Shown in pieces: positions 1-6,898 of a stretch of 13,807 nt of DNA (the stretch's first letter is position 1; the number at the start of each line of letters is the position of its first letter). The notes under the pieces were generated by a model, which was given only the letters and a program-made list of their open reading frames with translations, did no database searches and was not told where the DNA came from. The translations under genes were made by a program, and so were the position numbers. The DNA is from an uncultured Austwickia sp. GTDB taxonomy: Bacteria > Actinomycetota > Actinomycetes > Actinomycetales > Dermatophilaceae. Location: NCBI GenBank assembly GCA_934678955.1, contig CAKUSI010000065.1, positions 1 through 13,807 on the forward strand, in the 5' to 3' direction.

Positions 1-479
1 GCGCTCACGGCGGTTACGACCCGAGCGTGGGACGCCGTGGCGACGACGCGGCGGGCGGCGAGGAAGCCGACCTGTGCCTGCGGATCCTCCAGGTGCAGCC
101 CGACGCGCGCTTCGTGCTGGAGCCGGAGGCGGTCATCCACCACCTGGTTCCGGCCGAACGATCCCGCCCGGGCTACGTCCTGCGGCGCTGTTTCGTGGAC
201 GGGCGCGCCAAGGCAGCGATCGCCCGCCGGCGCGGCACCCGGTCGCTCACCAGCGAGTCGGAGTTCGCCAAGGCCGTGCTGCCCCGGGTCGGGGCGCTCG
301 TGCGGCAGGGGCAGGTGGGCGCCGCCTCGATGTTGCTCGCCGGTATGGGCGTCGCCGGTGCCGGGTTCCTGAAGGGTCTGGCCACTGCTCGAACCGGCAC
401 CCGCCGGCCCGCCGACCGGATCGGGCCACGGGCAACGTCCGAGACGGCCCGCGAGGAGGTCACGTCATGCGCATCCTGA
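1..479 (+). CDS. Glycosyltransferase family 2, C-terminal part (5' end outside window)
   Basis: The frame is open from the window edge (first full codon at 3) to TGA 477-479, so only the C-terminal ~158 residues are seen. The segment GGYDPSVGRRG followed by EEADLCLRIL matches the end of a GT-A GT2 catalytic domain, where a Gly-Gly-Tyr/Phe-Asp turn precedes an acidic 'E-x-DLxxR' motif. The next stretch (FVLEPEAVIHHLVPAERSR) resembles the conserved His-containing segment after it in rhamnosyl/glucosyltransferases of surface glycans. Near the C-terminus an Ala/Gly/Met-rich stretch (AASMLLAGMGVAGAGFL) may touch the membrane. Such enzymes move a sugar from a nucleotide donor to a growing lipid-linked glycan on the cytoplasmic face. 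The end overlaps the next gene by 13 nt, so the two are probably co-translated. Family assignment is good; donor and acceptor cannot be told. The DxD motif lies outside the window. Confidence 0.8.
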   Translation, partial: AHGGYDPSVGRRGDDAAGGEEADLCLRILQVQPDARFVLEPEAVIHHLVPAERSRPGYVLRRCFVDGRAKAAIARRRGTRSLTSESEFAKAVLPRVGALVRQGQVGAASMLLAGMGVAGAGFLKGLATARTGTRRPADRIGPRATSETAREEVTSCAS

Positions 480-1747
480 TGCTCGCCCAGTTCTTCCCGC
501 CGGACATCGGCGGGGAGGAGCGACACGTCCAGAACCTCTCCGCCCGGCTCGTGGCCCGCGGCCACGACGTCGCGGTGGCCACGCACGCGGTGCCCGGCCT
601 GCCGGAGCGCGAGGTGCTGGCCTCGGGGGTGCGGGTGCACCGCATCCCCACGTCCGCCATGCGCATCCCGAGGGTCTATTCCTCGGAGCGTCAGCACCAT
701 GCGCCGATGCCCGACCCCGAGGCGGCGCGAGCGTTGCGGCGCGTGCTGGACGTCGAGCGCCCGGACGTGGTCCACGCCCACAACTGGATCGTGAACAGCG
801 TCCTGCCGGTGCTCGGTCGGGGGGCCGGCCGCTACCCCCTCGTGCTGACGCTGCACGACTACAGCCAGGTCTGCGCGACCAAGCGGCTCATGCGGGATGG
901 GTCCCTGTGTTCCGGGCCCTCCGCGCGCTGTCTGCCGTGCGCCACCAAGCACTACGGGTTCCTCGCCGGTCCGGCCACGGCGGCGGCCACGGCGGCGATG
1001 CGGCCCTGGAAGGCCCGGGCAGCGGACCACGTGGTCTCGGTGAGCCATTCGGTCGCGCAGCGCAACGGTGTCGACGCCTGGCCGAACTCGACCGTGGTGC
1101 CCAACTTCGTGCCCGACGAGCTGCTCACCCGTGAGAGCGACCCGTCGGCGCTTCGGCTGCCGACAGAGGCCGCCGACCTCGTCGGACGGGACTACCTGCT
1201 CTTCGTGGGGGACCTCTCGCCGGACAAGGGACTGGCGCCACTGCTGACCGCATACGAATCCCTCGGACCGGACCGACCCGCCTTGCTGATGGTGGGCCGA
1301 CCCGGCCCGGGCACGCCCACGGACCTGCCGGAGGGTGCCCGGATCTGCCGGGAGTGGGCGCACGAGGACGTCCTGGAGGCGTTCGCCGGGTGCCGCGTGG
1401 CCGTGCTGCCGTCGGTGTGGCCGGACCCGTGCCCGACGACGGTCCTGGAAGCGATGGCGAGTGGGCGCCCCGTGGTGACCACCGCCATCGGGGGGATGCT
1501 CGACATGGTCGTCCCGAACGAGAGCGGGTTGCTGGTCCCGCCCGATGATGCCCACGCGCTGGCGGGAGCCATCCGCCGCGTCCTGAATGACCCGGACCTC
1601 GCGGCGCGACTCGGCCGCGGTGGTCGCGAGCGGGTCACGACCTTCACCGCCAGCGCCGTCGCGGCGCGACTCGAAGACATCTACTCCAGCGTGGCCGCAT
1701 CCCGCGCCGCCTCGCCGGAACTCATGGAAGGACAGCTCACGCGATGA
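467..1747 (+). CDS. Glycosyltransferase family 4 (GT-B) with a four-cysteine insert
   Basis: A 426-aa retaining GT-B glycosyltransferase. ATG 467 is chosen because a near-perfect Shine-Dalgarno, GAGGAGGT (453-460), sits 6 nt upstream and the protein then opens with the classic GT4 start MRILMLAQFFPPDIGGEERH. The N-terminal acceptor domain spans about 1-200. The C-terminal donor domain has LFVGDLSPDKG (245-255) and the sugar-nucleotide site DPCPTTVLEAMASGRPVV (320-337; E328 is the conserved acidic residue). Residues 136-158 hold four cysteines (C136, C148, C155, C158) after LHDYSQVC. Similar Cys clusters occur in some GT4 enzymes and could bind a metal or be structural. The gene lies inside a glycan operon: it overlaps the GT2 upstream by 13 nt and the next GT4 by an ATGA. 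It probably adds a sugar to a lipid-linked surface polysaccharide; the sugar is unknown. Confidence 0.9.
   Translation: MRILMLAQFFPPDIGGEERHVQNLSARLVARGHDVAVATHAVPGLPEREVLASGVRVHRIPTSAMRIPRVYSSERQHHAPMPDPEAARALRRVLDVERPDVVHAHNWIVNSVLPVLGRGAGRYPLVLTLHDYSQVCATKRLMRDGSLCSGPSARCLPCATKHYGFLAGPATAAATAAMRPWKARAADHVVSVSHSVAQRNGVDAWPNSTVVPNFVPDELLTRESDPSALRLPTEAADLVGRDYLLFVGDLSPDKGLAPLLTAYESLGPDRPALLMVGRPGPGTPTDLPEGARICREWAHEDVLEAFAGCRVAVLPSVWPDPCPTTVLEAMASGRPVVTTAIGGMLDMVVPNESGLLVPPDDAHALAGAIRRVLNDPDLAARLGRGGRERVTTFTASAVAARLEDIYSSVAASRAASPELMEGQLTR
973..996 (+). repeat. Two exact tandem copies of a 12-bp unit
   Basis: GGCCACGGCGGC occurs twice head to tail (973-984 and 985-996) inside the first GT4 gene. 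It encodes an Ala/Thr-rich helix (ATAAATAA). The repeat keeps frame. It looks like a small slippage duplication in coding sequence, without evident function. Confidence 0.6.
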
Positions 1748-2934
1748 ACGAGACGCAGGTCAACGCGCCGCAGGTCGCCACGCCCGCCGAGCAGGCGAGG
1801 CCGGCGAAGATTCTCATGGTGGCGATGAAGTACGTGCCCGACGTCGGCGGCATCGAAACCCACGTGAAGGAGGTCGCGGCGCGCCTCAACGCCCGGCCCG
1901 AATTCGACGTGACGGTCCTGACGACCGACATCAGCCAGTCCCGCCCGAAGTTCGAGGTGATCGACGGGGTCCGCACCCTCCGCGTGGCGGCCTATCCACG
2001 GTCGCGGGACTACTACTTCGCCCCGGACATCTACCGCCACATCGTCGGCGGCGACTGGGATCTCGTCCACCAGCAGGGGATCCACACCGCGGTCCCGCCG
2101 GTGGCGATGCTGGCCGCCGCGCGGGCAAAGATCCCCTACGCCGTCACCTTCCACACCGGCGGGCACTCCCTCGGGCACCGCAACGCGCTCCGCGGGTTGC
2201 AGTGGCGCACCCTCGGCCCGCTGTTGCGGAGGGCCTCCGCGCTCATCGGCGTCAGCCACTTCGAGGCGGAGCTCGTCGCCCGCGAGGCGCGGGTGCCGTC
2301 CGGGCGCGTCCAGGTGATCCGCAACGGCGGCGGCCTGGCCCCCCTGGAGACCCGACCGGAGACGCAGCCCGGCCTGATCATCTCCTCGGGCCGCCTGGTC
2401 CCCTACAAGGGACACCACCGGGTGATCGAGGCGCTGCCGCACATCCTGGAGTCCGAGCCGCGCGCCCGGCTGCTGATCCTCGGCGGCGGCGACCAGGGCA
2501 GCAACGAGCCGGAGCTCCGCGCGCTCGCCGAGAAGCTCGGGGTCGCGGACAAGGTGGAGATCGCCTCGCTGCCGCCGGAGGACCGCACCGCGATGGCGGA
2601 GGCGCTGTGCAAGGCCGACATCTTCGTGTCGCTGTCGGAGTATGAGGCGCACCCCGTCGCGGTGATGGAGGCGCTGAGCCTGGGCTGCACCGTGGTGGGC
2701 CTCGACGTCGCCGGCGTCGGGGAGCTGGTCCGCGAGGGCTGGGTCCGTGGCATCCCGGAGGACGCTTCGCCGCAGGACGTCGCGCACGCGATGCTCTCGG
2801 CGATGTCCAGCGGCCACGGCGTCGACCGGGACGAGCTGCCCACCTGGGACACGTCCGCGAGCGCGCTGACGGAGGTCTACCAGCGCATCCTGGCGCGCTC
2901 CCGGACGGCTGCCCGGAGCGACCGCCGCCGATGA
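1744..2934 (+). CDS. Glycosyltransferase family 4 (GT-B)
   Basis: A 396-aa GT4 enzyme. ATG 1744 forms an ATGA overlap with the preceding stop, and a GGAAGGA lies 11 nt upstream. A ~20-residue Ala/Pro/Gln-rich leader precedes the Rossmann start AKILMVAMKYVPDVGGIETH (21-40). VTFHTGGHSLGHR (134-146) lies in the acceptor domain. The donor domain shows SGRLVPYKGHHRVIEALP (215-232), LLILGGGD (243-250) and the E-x7-E nucleotide-sugar motif EAHPVAVME (301-309), so the catalytic machinery looks complete. It is in one operon with the GT4 before it and the deacetylase after it (second ATGA overlap), which supports coupled assembly and modification of a surface glycan. Sugar specificity cannot be deduced. 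Family call is secure. Confidence 0.9.
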   Translation: MNETQVNAPQVATPAEQARPAKILMVAMKYVPDVGGIETHVKEVAARLNARPEFDVTVLTTDISQSRPKFEVIDGVRTLRVAAYPRSRDYYFAPDIYRHIVGGDWDLVHQQGIHTAVPPVAMLAAARAKIPYAVTFHTGGHSLGHRNALRGLQWRTLGPLLRRASALIGVSHFEAELVAREARVPSGRVQVIRNGGGLAPLETRPETQPGLIISSGRLVPYKGHHRVIEALPHILESEPRARLLILGGGDQGSNEPELRALAEKLGVADKVEIASLPPEDRTAMAEALCKADIFVSLSEYEAHPVAVMEALSLGCTVVGLDVAGVGELVREGWVRGIPEDASPQDVAHAMLSAMSSGHGVDRDELPTWDTSASALTEVYQRILARSRTAARSDRRR

Positions 2935-3704
2935 GCCTGCCGGTCCTGATGTACCACTCGGTGCCCCTTGCGGGACCGGGGGACGTCCTCGCCGTGCCCG
3001 CCGCCCGCGTGCGCGAGCAGTGGCGGGCGCTGCGCGGGGAGGGCTGGGAGCTGATGGGTCTGACCGCCGGGCTCGTCGCGAAGGCGGCGAGCCCGGGCCG
3101 GCGGATCGCGTGCCTCACGTTCGACGATGCGGTCGACGACTTCGCGGGGGTGCCGGAGCTGCTCGAAGAGCACGGGGCCACCGCGACGCTCTACGTCCCG
3201 ACCGCGCACGTCGGGAAGCGGGCCGGGCCGCTCGGGTACGCCCCCGGGCGCCGGATCCTCGGCTGGGACCAGCTGGCCGCGCTGCCGGACTCGGTCGAGA
3301 TCGGCAGCCACGGGCACCGGCACGCGCCGCAGGACCTGCTGTCCCGTCCTTCGCTGGCGGCCGAGCTCGAGACGTCACGTCGGCTGATCGCGGAGCATAC
3401 GGGGAGGGAGGCGGTCTCGTTCTGCTATCCGCACGGCTACGCGAGCCGGGGCACGGCCGCCACCGTGCGCGCCGCCGGGTTCGCCAACGCGTGCGTGATC
3501 GGCCACCGGGTCGCGCGGGTCGGCCGAGACGAGGCGTGGCGCCTGCCGCGGCTGCACGTCAAACCCGAGCACTCCGGCGGCGACCTGATGCGCATGGTCG
3601 CGGACGGCACCGGACCTCGAGCCCGGGTGCTCGCCGTGGCGCAGCCGCCCTGGCGGGCGGTCCGCCGGGCCGTCCACGCCACGACAGGGGTCGTCTTGAC
3701 CTGA
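2931..3704 (+). CDS. Polysaccharide deacetylase family protein (NodB/CE4 domain)
   Basis: A 257-aa NodB-homology protein with start ATG 2931 in an ATGA overlap with the GT4. It opens with PVLMYHSV, typical of this family. The metal-site Asp motif is TFDD (63-66). The His motif is SHGHRH (126-131; H127 and H131 are the likely metal ligands). YPHGYAS (166-172) matches the catalytic-groove motif. These are the CE4 landmarks for metal-dependent removal of N- or O-acetyl groups from glycans. No signal peptide or N-terminal membrane segment is visible, so it may act in the cytoplasm on lipid-linked intermediates rather than on exported polymer. It is the last gene of the overlapping glycosyltransferase operon. 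The exact substrate is unknown. Some family members with this opening are annotated only as 'polysaccharide deacetylase family', and activity is untested. Confidence 0.88.
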   Translation: MSLPVLMYHSVPLAGPGDVLAVPAARVREQWRALRGEGWELMGLTAGLVAKAASPGRRIACLTFDDAVDDFAGVPELLEEHGATATLYVPTAHVGKRAGPLGYAPGRRILGWDQLAALPDSVEIGSHGHRHAPQDLLSRPSLAAELETSRRLIAEHTGREAVSFCYPHGYASRGTAATVRAAGFANACVIGHRVARVGRDEAWRLPRLHVKPEHSGGDLMRMVADGTGPRARVLAVAQPPWRAVRRAVHATTGVVLT

Positions 3705-3905
3705 TGCCGGCCCAGGCCGTCCGACCGATCAGGCCCTCGAGCGCGGCGGACACGATGCCCGCGGCCTCGCAGGGGTCGCCGACGAGCACCAGGGGAGCAC
3801 GACGCGCACGGTGACGGCGCACGTCACATCCGTACGACGAAGAACGCGCGAGTCCCGGCCGCCCACCGCGGAAGGGGCCGCGAACTCAGAGGGGGGAGCA
3901 ACACC
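3705..3905. other. Intergenic gap with a minus-strand coding-like tract and an inverted repeat
   Basis: This 201-nt space separates the deacetylase from the GMC oxidoreductase. I see no plus-strand gene. On the minus strand, 3703-3798 reads as a codon-biased tract (LVLVGDPCEAAGIVSAALEG and on to GRTAWAGI). It loses sense on entering the deacetylase gene, so it may be a truncated gene remnant. GTGACG (3811-3816) and CGTCAC (3822-3827) form an inverted repeat with a 5-nt spacer, a possible operator for the GMC gene. A strong Shine-Dalgarno (3891-3898) precedes ATG 3906. No confident sigma-70 promoter is seen. Confidence 0.35.
3811..3827. promoter_or_regulatory. Inverted repeat upstream of the GMC oxidoreductase
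   Basis: GTGACG-gcgca-CGTCAC has perfect 6-bp arms with a 5-nt spacer, about 80 nt upstream of the oxidoreductase start. Size and position fit a dimeric regulator site or a small hairpin. No regulator gene is adjacent, so its role is inferred only from symmetry. Confidence 0.3.
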
Positions 3906-5570
3906 ATGGGCAAGGACCAGGGTCAGGAATTCGACTACATCGTGATCGGCGGCGGATCCGCCGGGTGCGTCGCGGCGGGACGGCTCGCGCAGGACCGTGA
4001 TGTGCGCGTGCTGATGCTGGAAGCCGGCCGGGGGGACGGCAACCCGCTCATCCACATCCCCGCGGGGATCGGCATGCTGAAGAGCGAGGACTACGAGTGG
4101 CCGCTCTATTCCGAGCCGCAGCGGCACTGCAACGGCCAGCGCGTCGTGCTGCGCCAGGCCAAGGTCGTCGGCGGGGGCGGGTCGATCAACGCGCAGGTCT
4201 TCACCCGCGGCGCCCCATACGACTTCGATCTGTGGGAGCGCGAGTACGGCGCGACCGGCTGGGGCTGGGACCAGGTGTCGGCCGTCTACCGGCGATGTGA
4301 GCGCAACGACCGGTTCTCGGGGCCCTACCACGGCGTGGACGGGCCGCTCGGCGTCTCCGACCAGTCCGAGCCGCACCCGCTGTCGATGGCCTTCATCCGC
4401 GCCGGGCAGGAGGCGGGACTGCCCTACAACGGCGACTTCAACGGGGCGCGCCAGCACGGCGTCGGGCTCTACCAGCGGACCACCTGGAACTCGCTGCGCA
4501 ACAGCACCTCGGTGGCCTACCTGAAGCCGGCGCGCAAGGGCGGCAACCTGCAGGTGCGTACGCACGCGCACGTGCTGCGGATCGTGGTGGCGGGTGGCCG
4601 CGCCGTGGGCGTGGACGTGATGATCAAGGGCCGCTTCCACACGTTCCGGGCGAGTCGCGAGATCGTGCTCTCCGCGGGCGCCTACCTCAGCCCGCACATC
4701 CTCATGCTGAGCGGCATCGGCGACCCGCAGATCCTGCGCCGCGCCGGCATCGACACCGTGCACGAGCTGCCCGGCGTCGGCAAGAACCTCCAGGACCACC
4801 CGCGGGTCGACATGTGCTATTCGATCCGCCCGGAGATGTCCATGGACCGGTATGCGCGGCTGGTGCCGGGCGGGCTCGCGGTGCTGCAGTACGGCGCCTA
4901 CCGGCGGGGGCCGCTGACGTCCACGCTGGCCGAGGCCGGGGCGTTCGCCTACGTGGACGCCGACGCGCCGGCCCCCGACCAGCAGGTGCACTTCATCCCC
5001 GCGATGACGAACGAGTTCAAGGCGCTCAGCGGCTACTCGACCGGCCACGGGGTCGGCATCGACGCGTACACGCTGCGCCCGGAGTCGCGAGGGCACGTGA
5101 CGACGGTGAGCGCGGATCCGTTCCGGCTGCCGCTCATCGACCCGAACTTCTTGGCCACGGAGTACGACCTGCGCCAGCAGATCGAGGGTGTGAAGCTGAT
5201 GCGGCACCTCATGAGCCAGCCGTCGATGGCGGCGCTGGTCGACCGTGAGTTCCTGTTCGAGTTCGACGAGGTCCGGACGACGGAGCAATACCGCCAGTTC
5301 GTCCGCAACCACATCGTCAGCGCCTGCCACCCCACCGGGACGTGCTCCATGGGCGAGGGCCCGGACGCCGTCGTCACCCCGCAGCTGGCGGTGCGCGGGC
5401 TGGACGGGCTGCGCGTGGCCGACGCCTCGGTCATGCCGTCGGTGCCCAGCTGCAACACGCAGGCCCCCACCGTGATGGTGGGGGAGCGGGTCGTGGACTT
5501 CATGCGGGAGGGCCGAGAGCGAGCCGGGCAAGGACTCGGCTCGCAGCCGGTGCCGACCGCCACGGGTTGA
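3906..5570 (+). CDS. GMC family FAD-dependent oxidoreductase (choline dehydrogenase-like)
   Basis: A 554-aa glucose-methanol-choline oxidoreductase. ATG 3906 is supported by the purine-rich Shine-Dalgarno GGGGGGAG (3891-3898), 7 nt upstream. The N-terminal FAD-binding Rossmann motif is YIVIGGGSAGCVAAGRLA (11-28), with EAG (39-41) for the ribose. GMC signature 1 is near KVVGGGGSINAQVFTRG (86-102) and signature 2 near SAGAYLSPHILMLSGIG (256-272). The catalytic His is H475 in ACHPTGTCSMG (473-483). The second active-site residue is N517 in CNTQAPTVMVGE (516-527), as in choline dehydrogenase-type members. No signal peptide is seen, so it is probably cytoplasmic. It would oxidise an alcohol to an aldehyde or ketone; choline itself is not implied, because no betaine aldehyde dehydrogenase is nearby. 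Its position after a glycan operon leaves open a sugar or polyol alcohol as substrate. Confidence 0.92.
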   Translation: MGKDQGQEFDYIVIGGGSAGCVAAGRLAQDRDVRVLMLEAGRGDGNPLIHIPAGIGMLKSEDYEWPLYSEPQRHCNGQRVVLRQAKVVGGGGSINAQVFTRGAPYDFDLWEREYGATGWGWDQVSAVYRRCERNDRFSGPYHGVDGPLGVSDQSEPHPLSMAFIRAGQEAGLPYNGDFNGARQHGVGLYQRTTWNSLRNSTSVAYLKPARKGGNLQVRTHAHVLRIVVAGGRAVGVDVMIKGRFHTFRASREIVLSAGAYLSPHILMLSGIGDPQILRRAGIDTVHELPGVGKNLQDHPRVDMCYSIRPEMSMDRYARLVPGGLAVLQYGAYRRGPLTSTLAEAGAFAYVDADAPAPDQQVHFIPAMTNEFKALSGYSTGHGVGIDAYTLRPESRGHVTTVSADPFRLPLIDPNFLATEYDLRQQIEGVKLMRHLMSQPSMAALVDREFLFEFDEVRTTEQYRQFVRNHIVSACHPTGTCSMGEGPDAVVTPQLAVRGLDGLRVADASVMPSVPSCNTQAPTVMVGERVVDFMREGRERAGQGLGSQPVPTATG

Positions 5571-5579
5571 CACACCGCT

Positions 5580-5627
5580 CGCGGGCACGGCGCCGGGCGA
5601 TCTGCCACGGCCCCGGCGCTGCCCGCG
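5580..5627 (+). terminator. Long stem-loop after the GMC oxidoreductase
   Basis: The left arm CGCGGGCA (5580-5587) plus GCGCCGGG (5590-5597) pairs fully with the continuous right arm 5612-5627. That gives 16 bp with one 2-nt bulge and a 14-nt loop. It starts 10 nt after the stop codon. There is no U-tract, as is common for GC-rich actinobacterial terminators. It probably ends the oxidoreductase transcript or protects its 3' end, which would separate it from the beta-helix gene. Confidence 0.65.
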
Positions 5628-5673
5628 GGCGAACACAACGAGGCGACGGGGGTCGCCGAGGGGAGTGGTTGAT

Positions 5674-6843
5674 GTGGCGCGAAGAGTAGCCGGCCGAAAG
5701 GCACTGGTCATCGGGTTGACCGTCTTGCTGGTGGCGGTCGCCGCCCTGGCGGTGGTCTGGGCCCGAAGGGGTAGCGATCCCGGGCCGAGCGGGCCCACCG
5801 CCGCGCCATCGACGCCGAGCCACAGCCAGCGCAGCAGCAGCAAGGAGGTGTATGTGGACTGCGCCGCCCCCGCCGGCGGTGACGGCTCGAAGGATCGCCC
5901 GTGGGCCTCGCCGGCGGCCCTGGACGACGTCTGGTTGCCGCAGGGCGCCACGGTGTTTCTCAAGCGGGGGTGCTCCTGGGACGTCCCGGTCAGCGTGTCG
6001 GGGTCGGCCACGCGCAGCGAGCCCATCCGGGTCACCGCCTACGGTGAGGGTGTCGCCCCCATCCTGAGCGCCGGCTCGGTGCCGCGGGAGACGGCGGTCC
6101 TCACGCTCGAAACGCCGCACATGCGTGCGGACGGGCTGCACGTCCGCAGGGCGGCGGGTGCCGGGATCTCGATCAAGGGCGCGGACAGCCTCGTCTCCGA
6201 CAGCACGATCGAGGACGTGGCCATCGGTGTGCAGTTCCTGGGAGAGCGCAGCACCGCGGAGCGGATGAACATCCACGACCTCAACATGCTGATCAATACC
6301 CCCGGCGGCAACGACGACGCCGGCGCGATCGGGTTCAGCGTGGAGGCCCACGATGTGACGATCGCGGACTCCACGTGCACGAACTGCGTCGCGCCGAGCT
6401 ACGACTACGGACACGACGGCGGCTTCGCCGACATCTGGAACCACGGCGACCGCCTCACGATTCGAAACTCCACCGGCAACAACGTGGACGGGTTCCTCGA
6501 GGTGGGCGGCAACCGGCAGGACGCCTCCGCGGTCGACGTCCGGCTCATCGACAACAAGGTCAACTCGGTGGGCGGCTTCATCTGGCTGCACACGGAGGGT
6601 GATTACGCGATGCGGATCGGCCGCGTCGAGGCCCGCGGCAACACGATCGACAGCGACTCGCGCACCGAGATCCTCGGTGGGGCGATCGAGACGATCGAGT
6701 TCGTCGACAACACGGTGACCTCCACCTCCCAGATCACCCATGACCAACGCCCGGCGCAGCACCGGGGCAACCGGTACACGCTGCCGGAGGGCGTGAACGT
6801 CGGATTCGACCTCGACGGATCGGAGTCGCTGGAGCGGCGGTGA
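5674..6843 (+). CDS. Membrane-anchored right-handed parallel beta-helix protein
   Basis: A 389-aa protein. GTG 5674 is preferred because AGGGGAG (5659-5665) lies 8 nt upstream; GTG 5665 in the same frame would add three residues. Residues 1-10 are basic (MARRVAGRKA), followed by one hydrophobic segment (about 11-30) and a Ser/Pro/Thr-rich linker (33-56). This suggests an N-terminal anchor with the rest outside the membrane. The ectodomain begins VYVDCAAPAGGDGSKDRPWA, typical of pectate-lyase-like or parallel beta-helix proteins. It continues with short beta-rungs of the type 'VTIADSTCTNC', 'LTIRNSTGNN', 'VRLIDNKV' and 'IEFVDNTV', spaced as expected for helix coils. Such folds bind or cleave polysaccharides (lyase, epimerase or hydrolase), but I cannot identify catalytic residues. 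Located beside glycan genes, it may act on the exported polymer. C63/C100 and C235/C238 could form disulfides. Confidence 0.8.
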   Translation: MARRVAGRKALVIGLTVLLVAVAALAVVWARRGSDPGPSGPTAAPSTPSHSQRSSSKEVYVDCAAPAGGDGSKDRPWASPAALDDVWLPQGATVFLKRGCSWDVPVSVSGSATRSEPIRVTAYGEGVAPILSAGSVPRETAVLTLETPHMRADGLHVRRAAGAGISIKGADSLVSDSTIEDVAIGVQFLGERSTAERMNIHDLNMLINTPGGNDDAGAIGFSVEAHDVTIADSTCTNCVAPSYDYGHDGGFADIWNHGDRLTIRNSTGNNVDGFLEVGGNRQDASAVDVRLIDNKVNSVGGFIWLHTEGDYAMRIGRVEARGNTIDSDSRTEILGGAIETIEFVDNTVTSTSQITHDQRPAQHRGNRYTLPEGVNVGFDLDGSESLERR

Positions 6844-6885
6844 CCCCGCCGGCAAGGTCCGCGGCGGTCCGCTGCGCCGGCGGGG
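6844..6885 (+). terminator. Perfect 10-bp hairpin right after the beta-helix stop codon
   Basis: CCCCGCCGGC (6844-6853) and GCCGGCGGGG (6876-6885) are exact reverse complements with a 22-nt loop. The left arm begins at the first base after TGA. The right arm ends one base before the proB -10 box (6887). It probably terminates the beta-helix transcript and insulates proB. No U-tract follows. Confidence 0.65.
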
Positions 6886-6886
6886 C

Positions 6887-6898
6887 TATCCTTCTGGC
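6887..6898 (+). promoter_or_regulatory. Leaderless promoter (-10 TATCCT) for proB
   Basis: TATCCT (6887-6892) fits the actinobacterial -10 consensus TANNNT and lies 6 nt before GTG 6899, so transcription would start at or next to the start codon. No Shine-Dalgarno is visible before this GTG, which supports leaderless translation. No clear -35 hexamer is seen. Confidence 0.55.

Noticed and set aside
1599..1673. Two exact 15-bp copies of TCGCGGCGCGACTCG exactly 60 bp apart
   Set aside because: Both lie in frame within the GT4 gene and encode similar Ala-Ala-Arg-Leu helices. Codon bias explains the identity; there is no further repeat unit.
1681..2817. Long minus-strand open frame opposite the second GT4 gene
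   Set aside because: Same high-GC shadow effect; no domain motifs, and the opposing GT4 is complete with an ATGA-coupled start.
3696..3724. TTGACC as a -35 element for the GMC gene
   Set aside because: No TANNNT hexamer lies 16-19 nt downstream, and the site overlaps the end of the deacetylase coding sequence.
3729..6035. A 768-codon minus-strand open frame opposite the GMC oxidoreductase and beta-helix gene
   Set aside because: It is a shadow frame produced by high-GC codon bias. Its translation is Arg/Val/His/Asp-rich without family motifs, while the plus strand encodes complete recognised proteins.
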